A stretch of DNA of 41,123 nucleotides from Nocardia brasiliensis IFM 10847 (lineage in GTDB: Bacteria; Actinomycetota; Actinomycetes; Mycobacteriales; Mycobacteriaceae). Below, in pieces: positions 1-8,060 of the stretch (positions are counted from its first letter, which is position 1; each line of letters opens with the position of its first letter). Under the pieces are notes generated by a model. The model did not search any database. It had not been told where the DNA came from and was given only the letters and a program-made list of their open reading frames with translations. The stretch is from assembly GCF_000710915.1 (NCBI RefSeq), contig NZ_BAUA01000064.1, forward strand, positions 1-41,123, read 5' to 3'. The translations under genes and the position numbers were made by a program.

Positions 1-1025
1 CGGGCGGGGCGGGCGACGAGCTGACCCAGCGCACCAACGTGACCGCGTTCGAGAAGTACGGCATCGTGCCGCGCATGCTGCGCGCCGCCAAGGTCCGCGA
101 CCTGTCGATCGATCTCTTCGGCATGCGGCTGCCCGCGCCGGTCTTCATGTCCCCGATCGGCGTGGTCGGGCTCTGCGCCCAGGACGGGCACGGCGATATC
201 GCGACCGCAAAGGCGGCGGCGCGCACCGGCGTGCCGATGGTGGCGTCCACCCTGGCGGTCGATCCGCTCGAAGAGGTGGCCGGTCACTTCGGCGACACCC
301 CCGGCATGTTCCAGCTTTACACGCCCACCAATCGCGACCTGGCCGAGAGCCTGGTCCGGCGCGCGGAGCAGGCCGGGTTCAAAGCCATTGTGGTGACGCT
401 CGATACGTGGGTGCCCGGTTGGCGGCCGCGCGACCTGAGCACGTCGAACTTTCCGCAGTTGCGCGGGCACTGCCTGGCGAACTACTTCACCGACCCGGTG
501 TTCCGCGGCCTGCTGGCGAAGAGTCCCGAGGAGGACCTGAAGACCGCCATCCTCACCTGGGTCGCACTGTTCGGCGGCGCGCCCACCTGGGACGACCTGC
601 CCTGGCTGCGGTCGCTCACCGATCTGCCGTTGATCCTCAAGGGAATCTGTCACCCCGAGGACGCGCGCCGAGCCAAGGACGCGGGCGTCGACGGCATCTA
701 CTGCTCGAATCACGGTGGCAGGCAAGCCAATGGCGGGATTCCGGCGATCGAGCATCTGCCCGAGATCGTCGCGGCGGTCGACGGATTGCCGGTGCTGTTC
801 GACTCCGGAGTCCGCTCCGGCGCCGACATCATCAAGGCGCTCGCGCTCGGCGCGACCGCCGTCGGCATCGGCCGCCCGTACTCGTACGGTCTTGCGATCG
901 GCGGGGTGGACGGCATCGTGCACGTGCTGCGCACGCTGCTCGCGGAGGCGGATCTGATCATGGCGGTGGACGGCTACCCGACCATCGCCGACTTGGCCGA
1001 CGACGCGATCCGGCGACTGCACTGA
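1..1025 (+). CDS. Alpha-hydroxy-acid oxidase, lactate 2-monooxygenase-like (5' partial)
   Basis: This is an FMN-dependent enzyme that oxidises an L-2-hydroxy acid such as lactate. The reading frame is already open at base 3 ([12 protein letters not shown] precedes the first possible internal start), so the N-terminus lies outside the window; about 340 residues are visible and perhaps 50 are missing. Family marks are [12 protein letters not shown] with the FMN-contacting lysine, SNHGGRQ with the catalytic histidine and arginine, [18 protein letters not shown], and [12 protein letters not shown] at the phosphate-binding end. The N-terminal motif and the roughly 50-residue stretch between the PGWRPRDL segment and the LILKG strand favour lactate 2-monooxygenase over glycolate oxidase. 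The exact substrate cannot be read from sequence. It converges on the acyl-CoA ligase gene. Confidence 0.88.
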   Translation, partial: GGAGDELTQRTNVTAFEKYGIVPRMLRAAKVRDLSIDLFGMRLPAPVFMSPIGVVGLCAQDGHGDIATAKAAARTGVPMVASTLAVDPLEEVAGHFGDTPGMFQLYTPTNRDLAESLVRRAEQAGFKAIVVTLDTWVPGWRPRDLSTSNFPQLRGHCLANYFTDPVFRGLLAKSPEEDLKTAILTWVALFGGAPTWDDLPWLRSLTDLPLILKGICHPEDARRAKDAGVDGIYCSNHGGRQANGGIPAIEHLPEIVAAVDGLPVLFDSGVRSGADIIKALALGATAVGIGRPYSYGLAIGGVDGIVHVLRTLLAEADLIMAVDGYPTIADLADDAIRRLH

Positions 1026-1026
1026 T

Positions 1027-1070
1027 CGGCAGCGGCCGAGTTGTGCTGCCGCGCAGGACCACTCGGCCGC
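1027..1070. terminator. Bidirectional terminator-like hairpins between convergent genes
   Basis: The 52-bp gap contains two overlapping inverted repeats. One pairs 1032-1041 with 1061-1070 (10 bp perfect, GCGGCCGAGT). The other pairs 1027-1033 with 1045-1051 (CGGCAGC). There is no U-tract on either strand, so this would be a GC-hairpin terminator. The two hairpins exclude each other. Confidence 0.45.
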
Positions 1071-1077
1071 ACTACGC

Positions 1078-3153
1078 TCAGCTCGACTGAATCAGCGTGC
1101 GCTTGAGGATCTTTCCGGTCGCGTTGCGCGGGAGCGCGTCCAGGAAGGTCACGTCGCGCGGCACCGAGAAGCGGCTCAACCGGTGCCGGATGTAGTTGCA
1201 CACCATGTCGCGATCCAGCCCGAAACCCTCTCTGGTCACCACGAACGCGGCGAGGCGCTGCCCGTATTCCTGGTCCGGCACGCCGACCACCGCCACCTCG
1301 CTGACCTGCGGCAGATGCGACAGCGCCTCTTCGACCGGGCGCGGGAAGACGTTCTCGCCGCCGGAGATGATCATCTCGTCGTCGCGACCCGCGACGAAGA
1401 GCAACCCGTCGGCATCGAGATAGCCGAGATCACCGGTGTCGAGCATGCCGCCCCATTCGGTGGGCGGCTTCGCGTCGGTGTACCCGTCGAACAGCATGTG
1501 GTTGAGCACGAAGATGCGGCCGGTCACCCCGCGTGGCACCGGACGCAATTCTTTATCCAGCACAGCGATTTTCGTGCCCAGTGGCGGTCGTCCCGCGGTG
1601 GTCGGCGCGGCCCGCAGATCGGCCGGATCGGCGATGGTCGCCCAGGACACCTCGGTCGAGCCGTACACGTTGTAGAGCACGTCGCCGAAGGCGTCGAGAA
1701 ACTTCACCACCGTCGGACCGGCAAGGGGCGCACCGCAACTGGCGACCACGCGCAGGCTCGACGTGTCGTAGCGATCGCGCACGTGCGCGGGCAGATCCAG
1801 GATCCGGTTCACCATCACCGGCACCACGATCACCGCGGTGACCCGGTGCTCCTCGATCAGCCGCAGGCAGTCCTGCGCGTCGAACCGTTCCGGCAGCACC
1901 ACGCTCGCCCGGATCGGCGTGCTGATCTGCAACGCCGCCAGCCCCCAGGTGTGGAACAGCGGCGCGGGGATGAGCATCGTCTCGTCCATCCGCATCGGGA
2001 TGCGCGAGAGCAGCGCCGCCACGGTGCCGAAACCCTTGGGCTGCGGTCGCTGTGCGCTCTTGGGCGTGCCGCTGGTACCCGAGGTCAACACGATCAGCCG
2101 ACCGGGGTGGCTGGGCCGGGCGAAGGTCGGCGCGTCGAGCGCGATCAGGTCGTCGACAGTGTTGCGGTCGTACCGGGTCAGGTGCCCGGTCGCGAAGCGT
2201 GGCACGGACGTGGCCAGATACTTGGTCAGCGGCTCGTATTCGTCGTCGAGAAAGACGGCGGACAGGCCGTGCCGGTCCGCGACGTCCTCGATCTGCCGGG
2301 CCGAGAGGCCGGTGTTCAGCAGCACTGTGTCGACGCCGAGTTTGCCGGTGGCGACCATGCATTCCACCATCGTGACCCGGTTGCGCGAGAGTAGCCCCAC
2401 TTTGTCCCGCGCGCCGATGCCGAGCATCGCCAGCGCCGAAGCGAGTTTGTGGGTGCGATCGTGCATTTGACCGAACGTGCGCGCGGAAACGCCGTCCACC
2501 ACCGCGAGCCGATCAGGCGAATGCCCGGCGGCAGCCGCGTAGCCGCCCGCCAGCGTGAATCCCCACCGGGCCAGCCCGCCCACCTGCTTGAGCGCGCGGT
2601 CGGGCCGGTAGGTGCGTACGACACCGGTCGTCACCATCTGCTTCAACGTGCCGACCTGCTGTTTCGTCGTCGATTCCTCGCCGTTGACGAGCACCGAGGT
2701 CGGTGTGCCGAGCACCGCGTCGACGATGCGGGTCAGGCCGGCCGTGGTCCAGGCGATCACGTCCGCGTTGTCCTGCCCGGCGATCCAGGGATGGATCCGC
2801 CCGGCGCCGAAGTAGGTGATGGTCACCCGCGTCGGCTCCGCCTCGTCTTCTCCGCGCAGCCGCACCGCGGCGAAACTGCCCAGGCCAGGGCATTGCAGCT
2901 CGAAGCTTTCCCGTTCCTTGCCGACCACCAGCCGCAGTGCGGGCACGGTGAGTTCGGTGTCCGCGTGCCGCGCGCGGATCAGCAGCACCGGGTGGGTGTC
3001 CGAGGTTTCCGCGCGCTCGCAGTCGCCGATTCCCTGGAACATGCGGGCGTAGGTCTGCGGGTCCATGAAAAAGTCCCACAGCGCTTTTCGTGCGGCTGCG
3101 AACTCCGCGTCTATTGTGATGACATCCGTAACCAACTGCGTGCTTTTCTGCAT
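1078..3153 (-). CDS. SRPBCC domain fused to FadD-type acyl-CoA ligase
   Basis: The protein has 691 residues. Residues about 10-160 look like an SRPBCC/polyketide-cyclase fold (FMDPQTYARMF, VTITYFGAGRIHPWIAGQ). Residues about 190-691 are an ANL-superfamily ligase that activates a fatty acid as acyl-AMP and then acyl-CoA. It carries the A3 loop LTSGTSGTPK (356-365), YGSTE (497-501), DTGDLGYLD, and the C-terminal catalytic lysine in LPRNATGKILKR. The RWGFTLAGGYAAAAGHSPDRLAVVD entry resembles FadD2/FadD12-type ligases. Start ATG 3153 has no clear Shine-Dalgarno sequence but lies about 30 nt below a good promoter. The domains are in one uninterrupted frame. Usual ligases are 500-560 residues, so the extra domain is a true N-terminal addition. 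Substrate unknown. Confidence 0.85.
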   Translation of the reverse strand: MQKSTQLVTDVITIDAEFAAARKALWDFFMDPQTYARMFQGIGDCERAETSDTHPVLLIRARHADTELTVPALRLVVGKERESFELQCPGLGSFAAVRLRGEDEAEPTRVTITYFGAGRIHPWIAGQDNADVIAWTTAGLTRIVDAVLGTPTSVLVNGEESTTKQQVGTLKQMVTTGVVRTYRPDRALKQVGGLARWGFTLAGGYAAAAGHSPDRLAVVDGVSARTFGQMHDRTHKLASALAMLGIGARDKVGLLSRNRVTMVECMVATGKLGVDTVLLNTGLSARQIEDVADRHGLSAVFLDDEYEPLTKYLATSVPRFATGHLTRYDRNTVDDLIALDAPTFARPSHPGRLIVLTSGTSGTPKSAQRPQPKGFGTVAALLSRIPMRMDETMLIPAPLFHTWGLAALQISTPIRASVVLPERFDAQDCLRLIEEHRVTAVIVVPVMVNRILDLPAHVRDRYDTSSLRVVASCGAPLAGPTVVKFLDAFGDVLYNVYGSTEVSWATIADPADLRAAPTTAGRPPLGTKIAVLDKELRPVPRGVTGRIFVLNHMLFDGYTDAKPPTEWGGMLDTGDLGYLDADGLLFVAGRDDEMIISGGENVFPRPVEEALSHLPQVSEVAVVGVPDQEYGQRLAAFVVTREGFGLDRDMVCNYIRHRLSRFSVPRDVTFLDALPRNATGKILKRTLIQSS

Positions 3154-3190
3154 GGGCCGACCGAGCGGTCTGCGTCGGCATGGTCACGTA

Positions 3191-3219
3191 GTTGTACCCA
3201 TCGGTAACAATTAGGTCAA
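3191..3219 (-). promoter_or_regulatory. SigA-type promoter with overlapping dyad for the acyl-CoA ligase
   Basis: On the minus strand, TTGACC (3214-3219) is followed by a 17-bp spacer and TACAAC (3191-3196). Transcription would start near 3184 and leave a leader of about 30 nt. A 19-bp imperfect palindrome, TTGTACCC-ATC-GGTAACAA at 3192-3210 on the plus strand, covers the -10 element. That is a natural position for a TetR- or GntR-type repressor. Confidence 0.6.
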
Positions 3220-3655
3220 GTACGCAACACATTGCCATCGATTAGCCAATTAGCTGGTCAAATGCCCATTTTTGACCGAATCACCTAGCGGCCACAGCAC
3301 ACTGCACAATTTTCGCGAAATACCCGCGCGATTGCCGTAAACCCGCTAGGTGACCGAGAACGTCACGCGCGCAATGCCGGTCGACCTGGGGTGCCACACG
3401 TCGCACGCCGCCGGGCGCACGACAGTATCACCGCAGACCTTGGTCGACGCGCCAAGACAGCGTTGTTGGCCGAAATTTTGCCGGGGTCAGAAGATCTTTC
3501 GGCGCGTCCGGTCCGGACACGAGAGCCCCTCGTCAGTACGGACTGCCCCCGCGATCACCTGAGTAACCACTGGCCCCCGCGTCGAAACACGCTCGCGCAG
3601 CGGATCGTACCGCCGATCCGGCGACCGCGCGCGGCGAGCGGAACCAGGCCGGAAC
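3220..3655. other. Long intergenic region with two further inverted repeats, no credible gene
   Basis: This AT-richer stretch lies between the ligase promoter and the ectoine terminator. It holds GGTCAAA/TTTGACC (3256-3262 and 3271-3277, 8-bp spacer) and an 11-bp perfect inverted repeat TCACCTAGCGG/CCGCTAGGTGA (3281-3291 and 3343-3353, 51 bp apart). A 13-bp palindrome GTCCGGTCCGGAC lies at 3506-3518. Open frames exist here but have no ribosome-binding site and no recognisable protein character. Confidence 0.45.
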
Positions 3656-3657
3656 CG

Positions 3658-3697
3658 AAAACGCCCTTCGCCCCGCGGGAACGCGGCGAAGAGCGCC
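3658..3697 (-). terminator. Intrinsic terminator of the ectABCD operon
   Basis: On the minus strand, CGCTCTTCGCC (3685-3695) pairs with GGCGAAGGGCG (3662-3672), 11 bp including one G-U pair, with a 12-nt loop. TTTT follows at 3658-3661. It begins about 22 nt after the ectD stop codon. This is the clearest factor-independent terminator in the window. Confidence 0.8.
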
Positions 3698-3718
3698 TTC
3701 GGTGGAGAATCGGCCAGG

Positions 3719-4624
3719 TCAGGCGGACAGCGGCGTGAAGTCGCGGCTGCCGATGTAGCCGGGTCGCGGCGCGGGCGCGCCGAACGGCTCGACCAGGGTG
3801 TTCTCCACGCTGTTGAACACCAGGAAGATGTTCGAGCGCGGGAACGGGGTGATGTTGTTCGACGAACCGTGCATCAGGTTGGAGTCGAACAGCAGCGCGG
3901 AACCGGCCCGCCCGGTGAACTGGCTGATGCCGTATCGATTCGCCAGCGTGGTGATGTCCTCCTGGGTCGGCACGCCGATCTCCTGCTCCTGCAAGGACTC
4001 CCGGTAGTGCTCCGCGGGGGTGCTGCCCAGGCACGGTACGAACGTGCGGTGCGAGCCGGGCATCACCATCAGGCTGCCGTTGATCGGGTAGTTGTCCGTC
4101 AGCGCGATGGACAGGCTCACCGCCCGCGGCGCCGGCATGCCGTCCTCGGCGTGCCAGGTCTCGAAATCAGAGTGCCAGTAGAAACCCGTGCCGCGGAAGC
4201 CCGGCATGTAGTTGACCCGGCTCTGGTGGATGTACACCTCGGAGCCGAGCACCTGCCGGGCCAGCCCGGCGACCCGGGATTCGCGGACCAGGTCCGCGAT
4301 CGCCGCACTGAGCCGGTGCACCTCGAAGACCGACCGCACCCGGTTCGACGCTTTCTCCACGATCACGCGTTCGTCGTCGCGCAGGGCGGGATCGCCTGCC
4401 AGCCTGCCGATCTCGGCGCTGAAGTCAGCGACCTCGGTGGGCGTGAGCAGTTCGTCGATGCTGGCGAAACCGTCGGTGTCGAAGGCCGCGAGCGCCGGGC
4501 TCTCGACCCGGCCCCACACCGTCGGATCGGTGCGATCCAGGTGCGTGGCCGGTGCATCGATCCGGGTCGGGTAACGATCGATCCGGTCCGTCGAGGGCCG
4601 AGTTTCAGTGTGCTGCAAAACCAT
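3719..4624 (-). CDS. ectD: Ectoine hydroxylase
   Basis: This is a non-haem Fe(II)/2-oxoglutarate dioxygenase that converts ectoine to 5-hydroxyectoine in the cytoplasm. The 301-residue length is normal. The facial triad is visible as H151 and D153 in YWHSDFETWHAEDGMP plus H252 in DSNLMHGSSNN. Further family marks are NGSLMVMPGSHRTF and NIFLVFNSVEN near the C-terminus. The start ATG at 4624 lies 6 bp after the ectC stop, so it is the last cistron of the operon and is followed by a strong terminator. Its presence means the strain can make both ectoine and hydroxyectoine. Confidence 0.97.
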   Translation of the reverse strand: MVLQHTETRPSTDRIDRYPTRIDAPATHLDRTDPTVWGRVESPALAAFDTDGFASIDELLTPTEVADFSAEIGRLAGDPALRDDERVIVEKASNRVRSVFEVHRLSAAIADLVRESRVAGLARQVLGSEVYIHQSRVNYMPGFRGTGFYWHSDFETWHAEDGMPAPRAVSLSIALTDNYPINGSLMVMPGSHRTFVPCLGSTPAEHYRESLQEQEIGVPTQEDITTLANRYGISQFTGRAGSALLFDSNLMHGSSNNITPFPRSNIFLVFNSVENTLVEPFGAPAPRPGYIGSRDFTPLSA

Positions 4625-4630
4625 TACCGC

Positions 4631-5029
4631 CTATCCCCCGATCGTCGCGGCAACGAGCGGGTACGCGCCGGTGCTGTCGTGGACCTCCTGCCCGGTGACC
4701 GGAGGATTGAACACGCACATCATCCGCATCCGGGTGCGGGCCGAGAGCTGGTGGCGCTCGTTCCCGTCCAGCAGATACATCGAGCCGGGACCGAGCTCGT
4801 AGGTCACACCGTTGTCGAGATCGGTGAGCGTGCCCTCACCCTCGATCAACCATACCGCTTCCACATGGTAGCGATAGTGGAACTCGTGCGTGCTGCCCGC
4901 ATCGATGGTGGTCTCGTGGAAGGAGAAGCCGACTCCGTCGCCGCCGAGGATGATGCGCTTGCTGCGCCAACCCTGCCCGGCCACATCGCGTTCGGTATCG
5001 GTGATCTCGGCGGTGGTACGTACGATCAT
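4631..5029 (-). CDS. ectC: L-ectoine synthase
   Basis: This small cupin metalloenzyme closes N-gamma-acetyl-diaminobutyrate into ectoine. It has 132 residues when started at the ATG at 5029 (MIVRTTAEITDTERDV). A longer in-frame extension upstream runs through ectB in the wrong frame and is rejected. The cupin strands are clear in HYRYHVEAVWLIEGEGTLTD and PGSMYLLDGNERHQL. The start overlaps the ectB stop as ATGA (5026-5029), indicating translational coupling. Confidence 0.97.
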   Translation of the reverse strand: MIVRTTAEITDTERDVAGQGWRSKRIILGGDGVGFSFHETTIDAGSTHEFHYRYHVEAVWLIEGEGTLTDLDNGVTYELGPGSMYLLDGNERHQLSARTRMRMMCVFNPPVTGQEVHDSTGAYPLVAATIGG

Positions 5030-6303
5030 GCGATCGCCCCCATTCCATTGCAGACGGTGTCCACGGCGCCGGTGAGAATGCTGAGGCCGTGGTCCAGTTC
5101 CTGGTCGGTAATCGTCAACGCGGGCAGCAACTTCACCACCTCGTCGGTGGAACCCGAGGTCTCCACCAGCAATCCGCGTTCGAACGCGATCTGGCACACC
5201 TTGCTCGCCTGCGACGGGTCCTCGAACACCACGCCGTGCACCAGCCCGCGGCCGCGGGTCGAGACGCCGGAGACGTTGCCCGCCAATTCCGTCAGCGTAC
5301 TCGCGATGCGTTCGCCCTTGGCGAGCGTCGCCTTGTGCAGGGTGTCGTCGGACCAGTAGTGCCGCAACGCGACATCGGCCGTGACGAAGGCCGGGTTGTT
5401 ACCGCGGAAGGTGCCGTTGTGCTCGCCCGGCGACCACTGATCGAGCTCGGACTTGAACAGCACCAACGCCATCGGCAGTCCGTAGCCGCCGATCGACTTC
5501 GACAGCGTGACGATATCGGGGGTGATGCCCGCGAGCTCGAAGGAGAAGAACGGCCCGGTGCGCCCGCAGCCCATCTGCACGTCGTCGACGATCAGCAGGA
5601 TGTCGCGGGCCTCGCAGAGCCCGGCGAGGTGCCGAAGCCATTCCGCGCGAGCGACATTCACGCCGCCCTCGCCCTGCACCGTCTCCACGATCACGGCCGC
5701 CGGGCGATCGAAGCCCGACGAGGTGTCGTCGAGCACCTTCTCCATCCACTGGAAATCGGCGGTGGTGCCGTCGAAGTAGCCGTCGTAGGGCATGTGCGCC
5801 GCGTGCACCAGCGGCACACCGGCGCCCGCGCGCTTGGCCGCGTTGCCGGTGACCGAGAGCGCGCCGAGGGTCATGCCGTGGAAGGCGTTGGTGAAGCTGA
5901 CGATCGTCTCCCGGCCGGTCACTTTGCGGGCCAGCTTGAGCGCGGCCTCGACGGCGTTGGCGCCGGTCGGACCGGGGAACTGCACCTTGTAGTCCAGCCC
6001 GCGCGGCGCGAACACCGTGTCGCGCAAGGTTTCCAGCAGACTGCGCTTGGCCGAGGTGGACATGTCGAGCCCGTGCGTGATGCCGTCACTGGCGATGTAG
6101 TCCAGCAGCGGCTGCTTGAGCACGTCGTTGTTGTGGCCGTAGTTCAGCGCGCCCGCGCCTGCGAAGAAGTCGAGGTAGTCCTTACCGTCCTCGTCTCGTA
6201 ACCAGCTGCCCTTGGCCTTCGAGAAGACCGCGGGCCAGGCACGGCAGTAGCCGCGCACATTGGATTCCAGACTCTCGAAAATGCTCGTGTCGGCGGTGAT
6301 CAT
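5026..6303 (-). CDS. ectB: Diaminobutyrate-2-oxoglutarate aminotransferase
   Basis: This PLP-dependent class III aminotransferase makes L-2,4-diaminobutyrate from aspartate semialdehyde with glutamate as amino donor. It has 425 residues. Visible marks are FPGPTGANAVEAALKLARK, FTNAFHGMTLGALS, the PLP-binding aspartate in LLIVDDVQMGCGRTG, and the Schiff-base lysine K269 in LSKSIGGYG. It overlaps ectA upstream (ATGA, 6300-6303) and ectC downstream (ATGA, 5026-5029). It provides the first committed step from aspartate metabolism into ectoine. Confidence 0.97.
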   Translation of the reverse strand: MITADTSIFESLESNVRGYCRAWPAVFSKAKGSWLRDEDGKDYLDFFAGAGALNYGHNNDVLKQPLLDYIASDGITHGLDMSTSAKRSLLETLRDTVFAPRGLDYKVQFPGPTGANAVEAALKLARKVTGRETIVSFTNAFHGMTLGALSVTGNAAKRAGAGVPLVHAAHMPYDGYFDGTTADFQWMEKVLDDTSSGFDRPAAVIVETVQGEGGVNVARAEWLRHLAGLCEARDILLIVDDVQMGCGRTGPFFSFELAGITPDIVTLSKSIGGYGLPMALVLFKSELDQWSPGEHNGTFRGNNPAFVTADVALRHYWSDDTLHKATLAKGERIASTLTELAGNVSGVSTRGRGLVHGVVFEDPSQASKVCQIAFERGLLVETSGSTDEVVKLLPALTITDQELDHGLSILTGAVDTVCNGMGAIA

Positions 6304-6896
6304 CGGTGGTCCTCCTGCGTTGTGCGAGCGATCGGTGCGATGAGATAAAGGTCCTCGGACTCATGGCTGTCCGGGAAGACGCCCGTATCGAACAAGGGGC
6401 GCTTGGTCATTCGGGCGCCCCGCTGCCGGGCGACCGAACCGAACAACGCGATGGACGCGGCGTTGTCGGGCGAGATCGTCGTCTCCAGCGTCGTAACACC
6501 CTGGGGTGCAACAGTGTTCAGCAAGGCGTGCAGCAGTTGGGCGCCGGCGCCCTGGCCGCGCTGCGCTCGGTCGACCGCCACCTGCCAGACGAACACGGTG
6601 TCCGGCGCCTGCGGCCGGAGGTAGCCGATCACGAAACCGACGACGCGGCCCTGCATTTCGGCGACCACCGTGGTCTCCGCGAAGTCCCGGCACCACAGCA
6701 GGTAGGCGTAGCTCGAATTGACATCGAGGACCTCGGAGTTCTTCGCGATCCGCCACAGCTGTGCGCCGTCCTCGACGCGTGGCTTGCGCAGAACCAACTC
6801 GGTCCGGTGGCGGCCGGGGTCGGGACCCAGCGCGGCCGCGGCCTGCTCGACACGGGATCGTTCGATCTCCGCGGTGTTCAACGTTGGCACTGACAT
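6300..6896 (-). CDS. ectA: L-2,4-diaminobutyrate N-acetyltransferase
   Basis: This GNAT-fold acetyltransferase transfers acetyl from acetyl-CoA to the gamma-amino group of diaminobutyrate. It has 198 residues. The acetyl-CoA loop is visible as VDRAQRGQGAGAQLL, with NSSYAYLLWCRDFAETTVVAE upstream and TTISPDNAASIALFGSVAR downstream. The ATG at 6896 has a GGGGAG ribosome-binding site 4 nt upstream. It is the first cistron of the ect operon. The 84-bp gap to the histidine kinase gene upstream contains a promoter-like element and no terminator, so both own-promoter transcription and read-through from the kinase are possible. Confidence 0.96.
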   Translation of the reverse strand: MSVPTLNTAEIERSRVEQAAAALGPDPGRHRTELVLRKPRVEDGAQLWRIAKNSEVLDVNSSYAYLLWCRDFAETTVVAEMQGRVVGFVIGYLRPQAPDTVFVWQVAVDRAQRGQGAGAQLLHALLNTVAPQGVTTLETTISPDNAASIALFGSVARQRGARMTKRPLFDTGVFPDSHESEDLYLIAPIARTTQEDHR

Positions 6897-6918
6897 ACAA
6901 CTCCCCGGTCGGGCCTGT

Positions 6919-6945
6919 AGTACCTATCCAGGCTTACGAATCAAC
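6919..6945 (-). promoter_or_regulatory. Candidate stress-sigma promoter of ectABCD
   Basis: On the minus strand, GTTGA (6941-6945) is followed by a 15-bp spacer and AGGTAC (6920-6925). That is one base from the GGGTAC -10 found before many genes further right. Transcription would start near 6913 and leave a 17-nt leader holding the ectA ribosome-binding site. The surrounding GGATAGGTACT (6919-6929) recurs as GGATAGGTATT before the response regulator gene. Confidence 0.4.
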
Positions 6946-6980
6946 TTTGAGCTGACCCGGTCGAGTTCATTACGGTTGTG

Positions 6981-8060
6981 TTACGGCTCGATTGCGCCGA
7001 CGCCCGGCAAGGTGGCGACGAACCGGGCGCCCCCGCCCGGCCGGCCCACGCATTCGACCTGGCCACCATGCTTGGCGACGGTCTCGGCGACCAGCGCGAG
7101 GCCGATGCCGGTCCCGGTCGCCGACCGACGGCCGCTGCGCGCCGTCGCGAAACGTTCGAAGATGCGCACCCGGTCCGCCGGCGGCACACCGGGGCCCGCG
7201 TCGTCCACGACGATCACTGCCGCGTCGCCCACCCGATCCGCGGCGACCGCGACCACGCCGCCGCCGTGCAGGTCCGCGTTCTGCAGCAGGTTCACCACCG
7301 CCCGCTCCAATTCGAGCTTGCGGCCGAGCACGACCACATCTTCGTGCACGGTCAGCAGATCGGGCGGATAACGACGCTCGGCGAGCGTGTGCCGCAACAG
7401 ATCTCGCACCGACAGCGGTTCCTGGTCGCCGCGGTGCATGCCCGCCTCGACCCGCGCGAGCGCGAGCAGGTCGTCGAGCAGCCGCCGCAGGTGGTCGACC
7501 TCGTCGGTGACCAGCACGAGCGCGCGCTGGGAACGCTCCGGCAGATCGTCGCGATGCCGGTTCAGCACGTCGACACTGGCCATCAAAGTGGTGAGCGGCG
7601 TGCGCAATTCGTGACTGACGTCGCCGAACAGCCGATGCTCGCGCTCGATTCGCCGTTGCAGCGAGTCGACCATCGAGTTGAACGACTCCACGGTGGTCGC
7701 CAGGTCTTGATCGTGGGTGGCGGACAAGCGCAGGTCCAGGTCGCCCGAGGCGATCCGGGCGGCGGTCGCGGCCAGCTGGTGCAGCGGCGTGAGCACGCGC
7801 CGGCTCGCCCACCAGCCCACCGCCGCGCCGATCGCGGTGACCGCGACCGCGCAGGCGACCAGCACATTGCGCAGCAGATCCAGGTTCGCCTGCAGGTCGG
7901 TGGCACCGGCCTGCGCGCGTTCCAGATAACTGCGACTGATGGTGAACACCGAGACCACCAGCACCAGCGACATCAGCGCGCTGATCGCGGTGAACACGGC
8001 GGTCACCCGGCCGCGCAGACTCCAGCGTGTCGGATCGAGCCAGCGTTCAGCGCTGGACAT
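6981..8060 (-). CDS. Sensor histidine kinase
   Basis: This is a membrane two-component sensor of 359 residues. TM1 is about 18-42, the extracytoplasmic loop about 43-65, TM2 about 66-84, and a HAMP domain follows at about 85-140. The phosphoacceptor is H150 in FGDVSHELRTPLTTLM. The ATPase domain has VVNLLQNADLHGGG (N box), VDDAGPGVPP (G1) and GTGIGLALVAETV (G2). With only some 20 residues outside the membrane it probably senses through its membrane segments or HAMP rather than a ligand-binding domain. It overlaps the regulator gene by 14 bp. The stimulus is unknown; its position upstream of ectA suggests osmotic or envelope stress. Confidence 0.9.
   Translation of the reverse strand: MSSAERWLDPTRWSLRGRVTAVFTAISALMSLVLVVSVFTISRSYLERAQAGATDLQANLDLLRNVLVACAVAVTAIGAAVGWWASRRVLTPLHQLAATAARIASGDLDLRLSATHDQDLATTVESFNSMVDSLQRRIEREHRLFGDVSHELRTPLTTLMASVDVLNRHRDDLPERSQRALVLVTDEVDHLRRLLDDLLALARVEAGMHRGDQEPLSVRDLLRHTLAERRYPPDLLTVHEDVVVLGRKLELERAVVNLLQNADLHGGGVVAVAADRVGDAAVIVVDDAGPGVPPADRVRIFERFATARSGRRSATGTGIGLALVAETVAKHGGQVECVGRPGGGARFVATLPGVGAIEP

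Noticed and set aside
3350..3738. Two plus-strand frames in the gap between the ligase and ectD
   Set aside because: No ribosome-binding site, no protein-like pattern, and the second overlaps the ectoine terminator and the end of ectD.
5030..5197. Longer start of ectC adding 56 residues
   Set aside because: The extension is an Arg/Gly-rich out-of-frame reading of ectB; the ATGA overlap at 5026-5029 is the standard start.
5089..6201. 370-codon plus-strand frame opposite ectB
   Set aside because: Shadow frame caused by high GC on the strand opposite a certain gene; Arg/His/Gly-rich with no domain.
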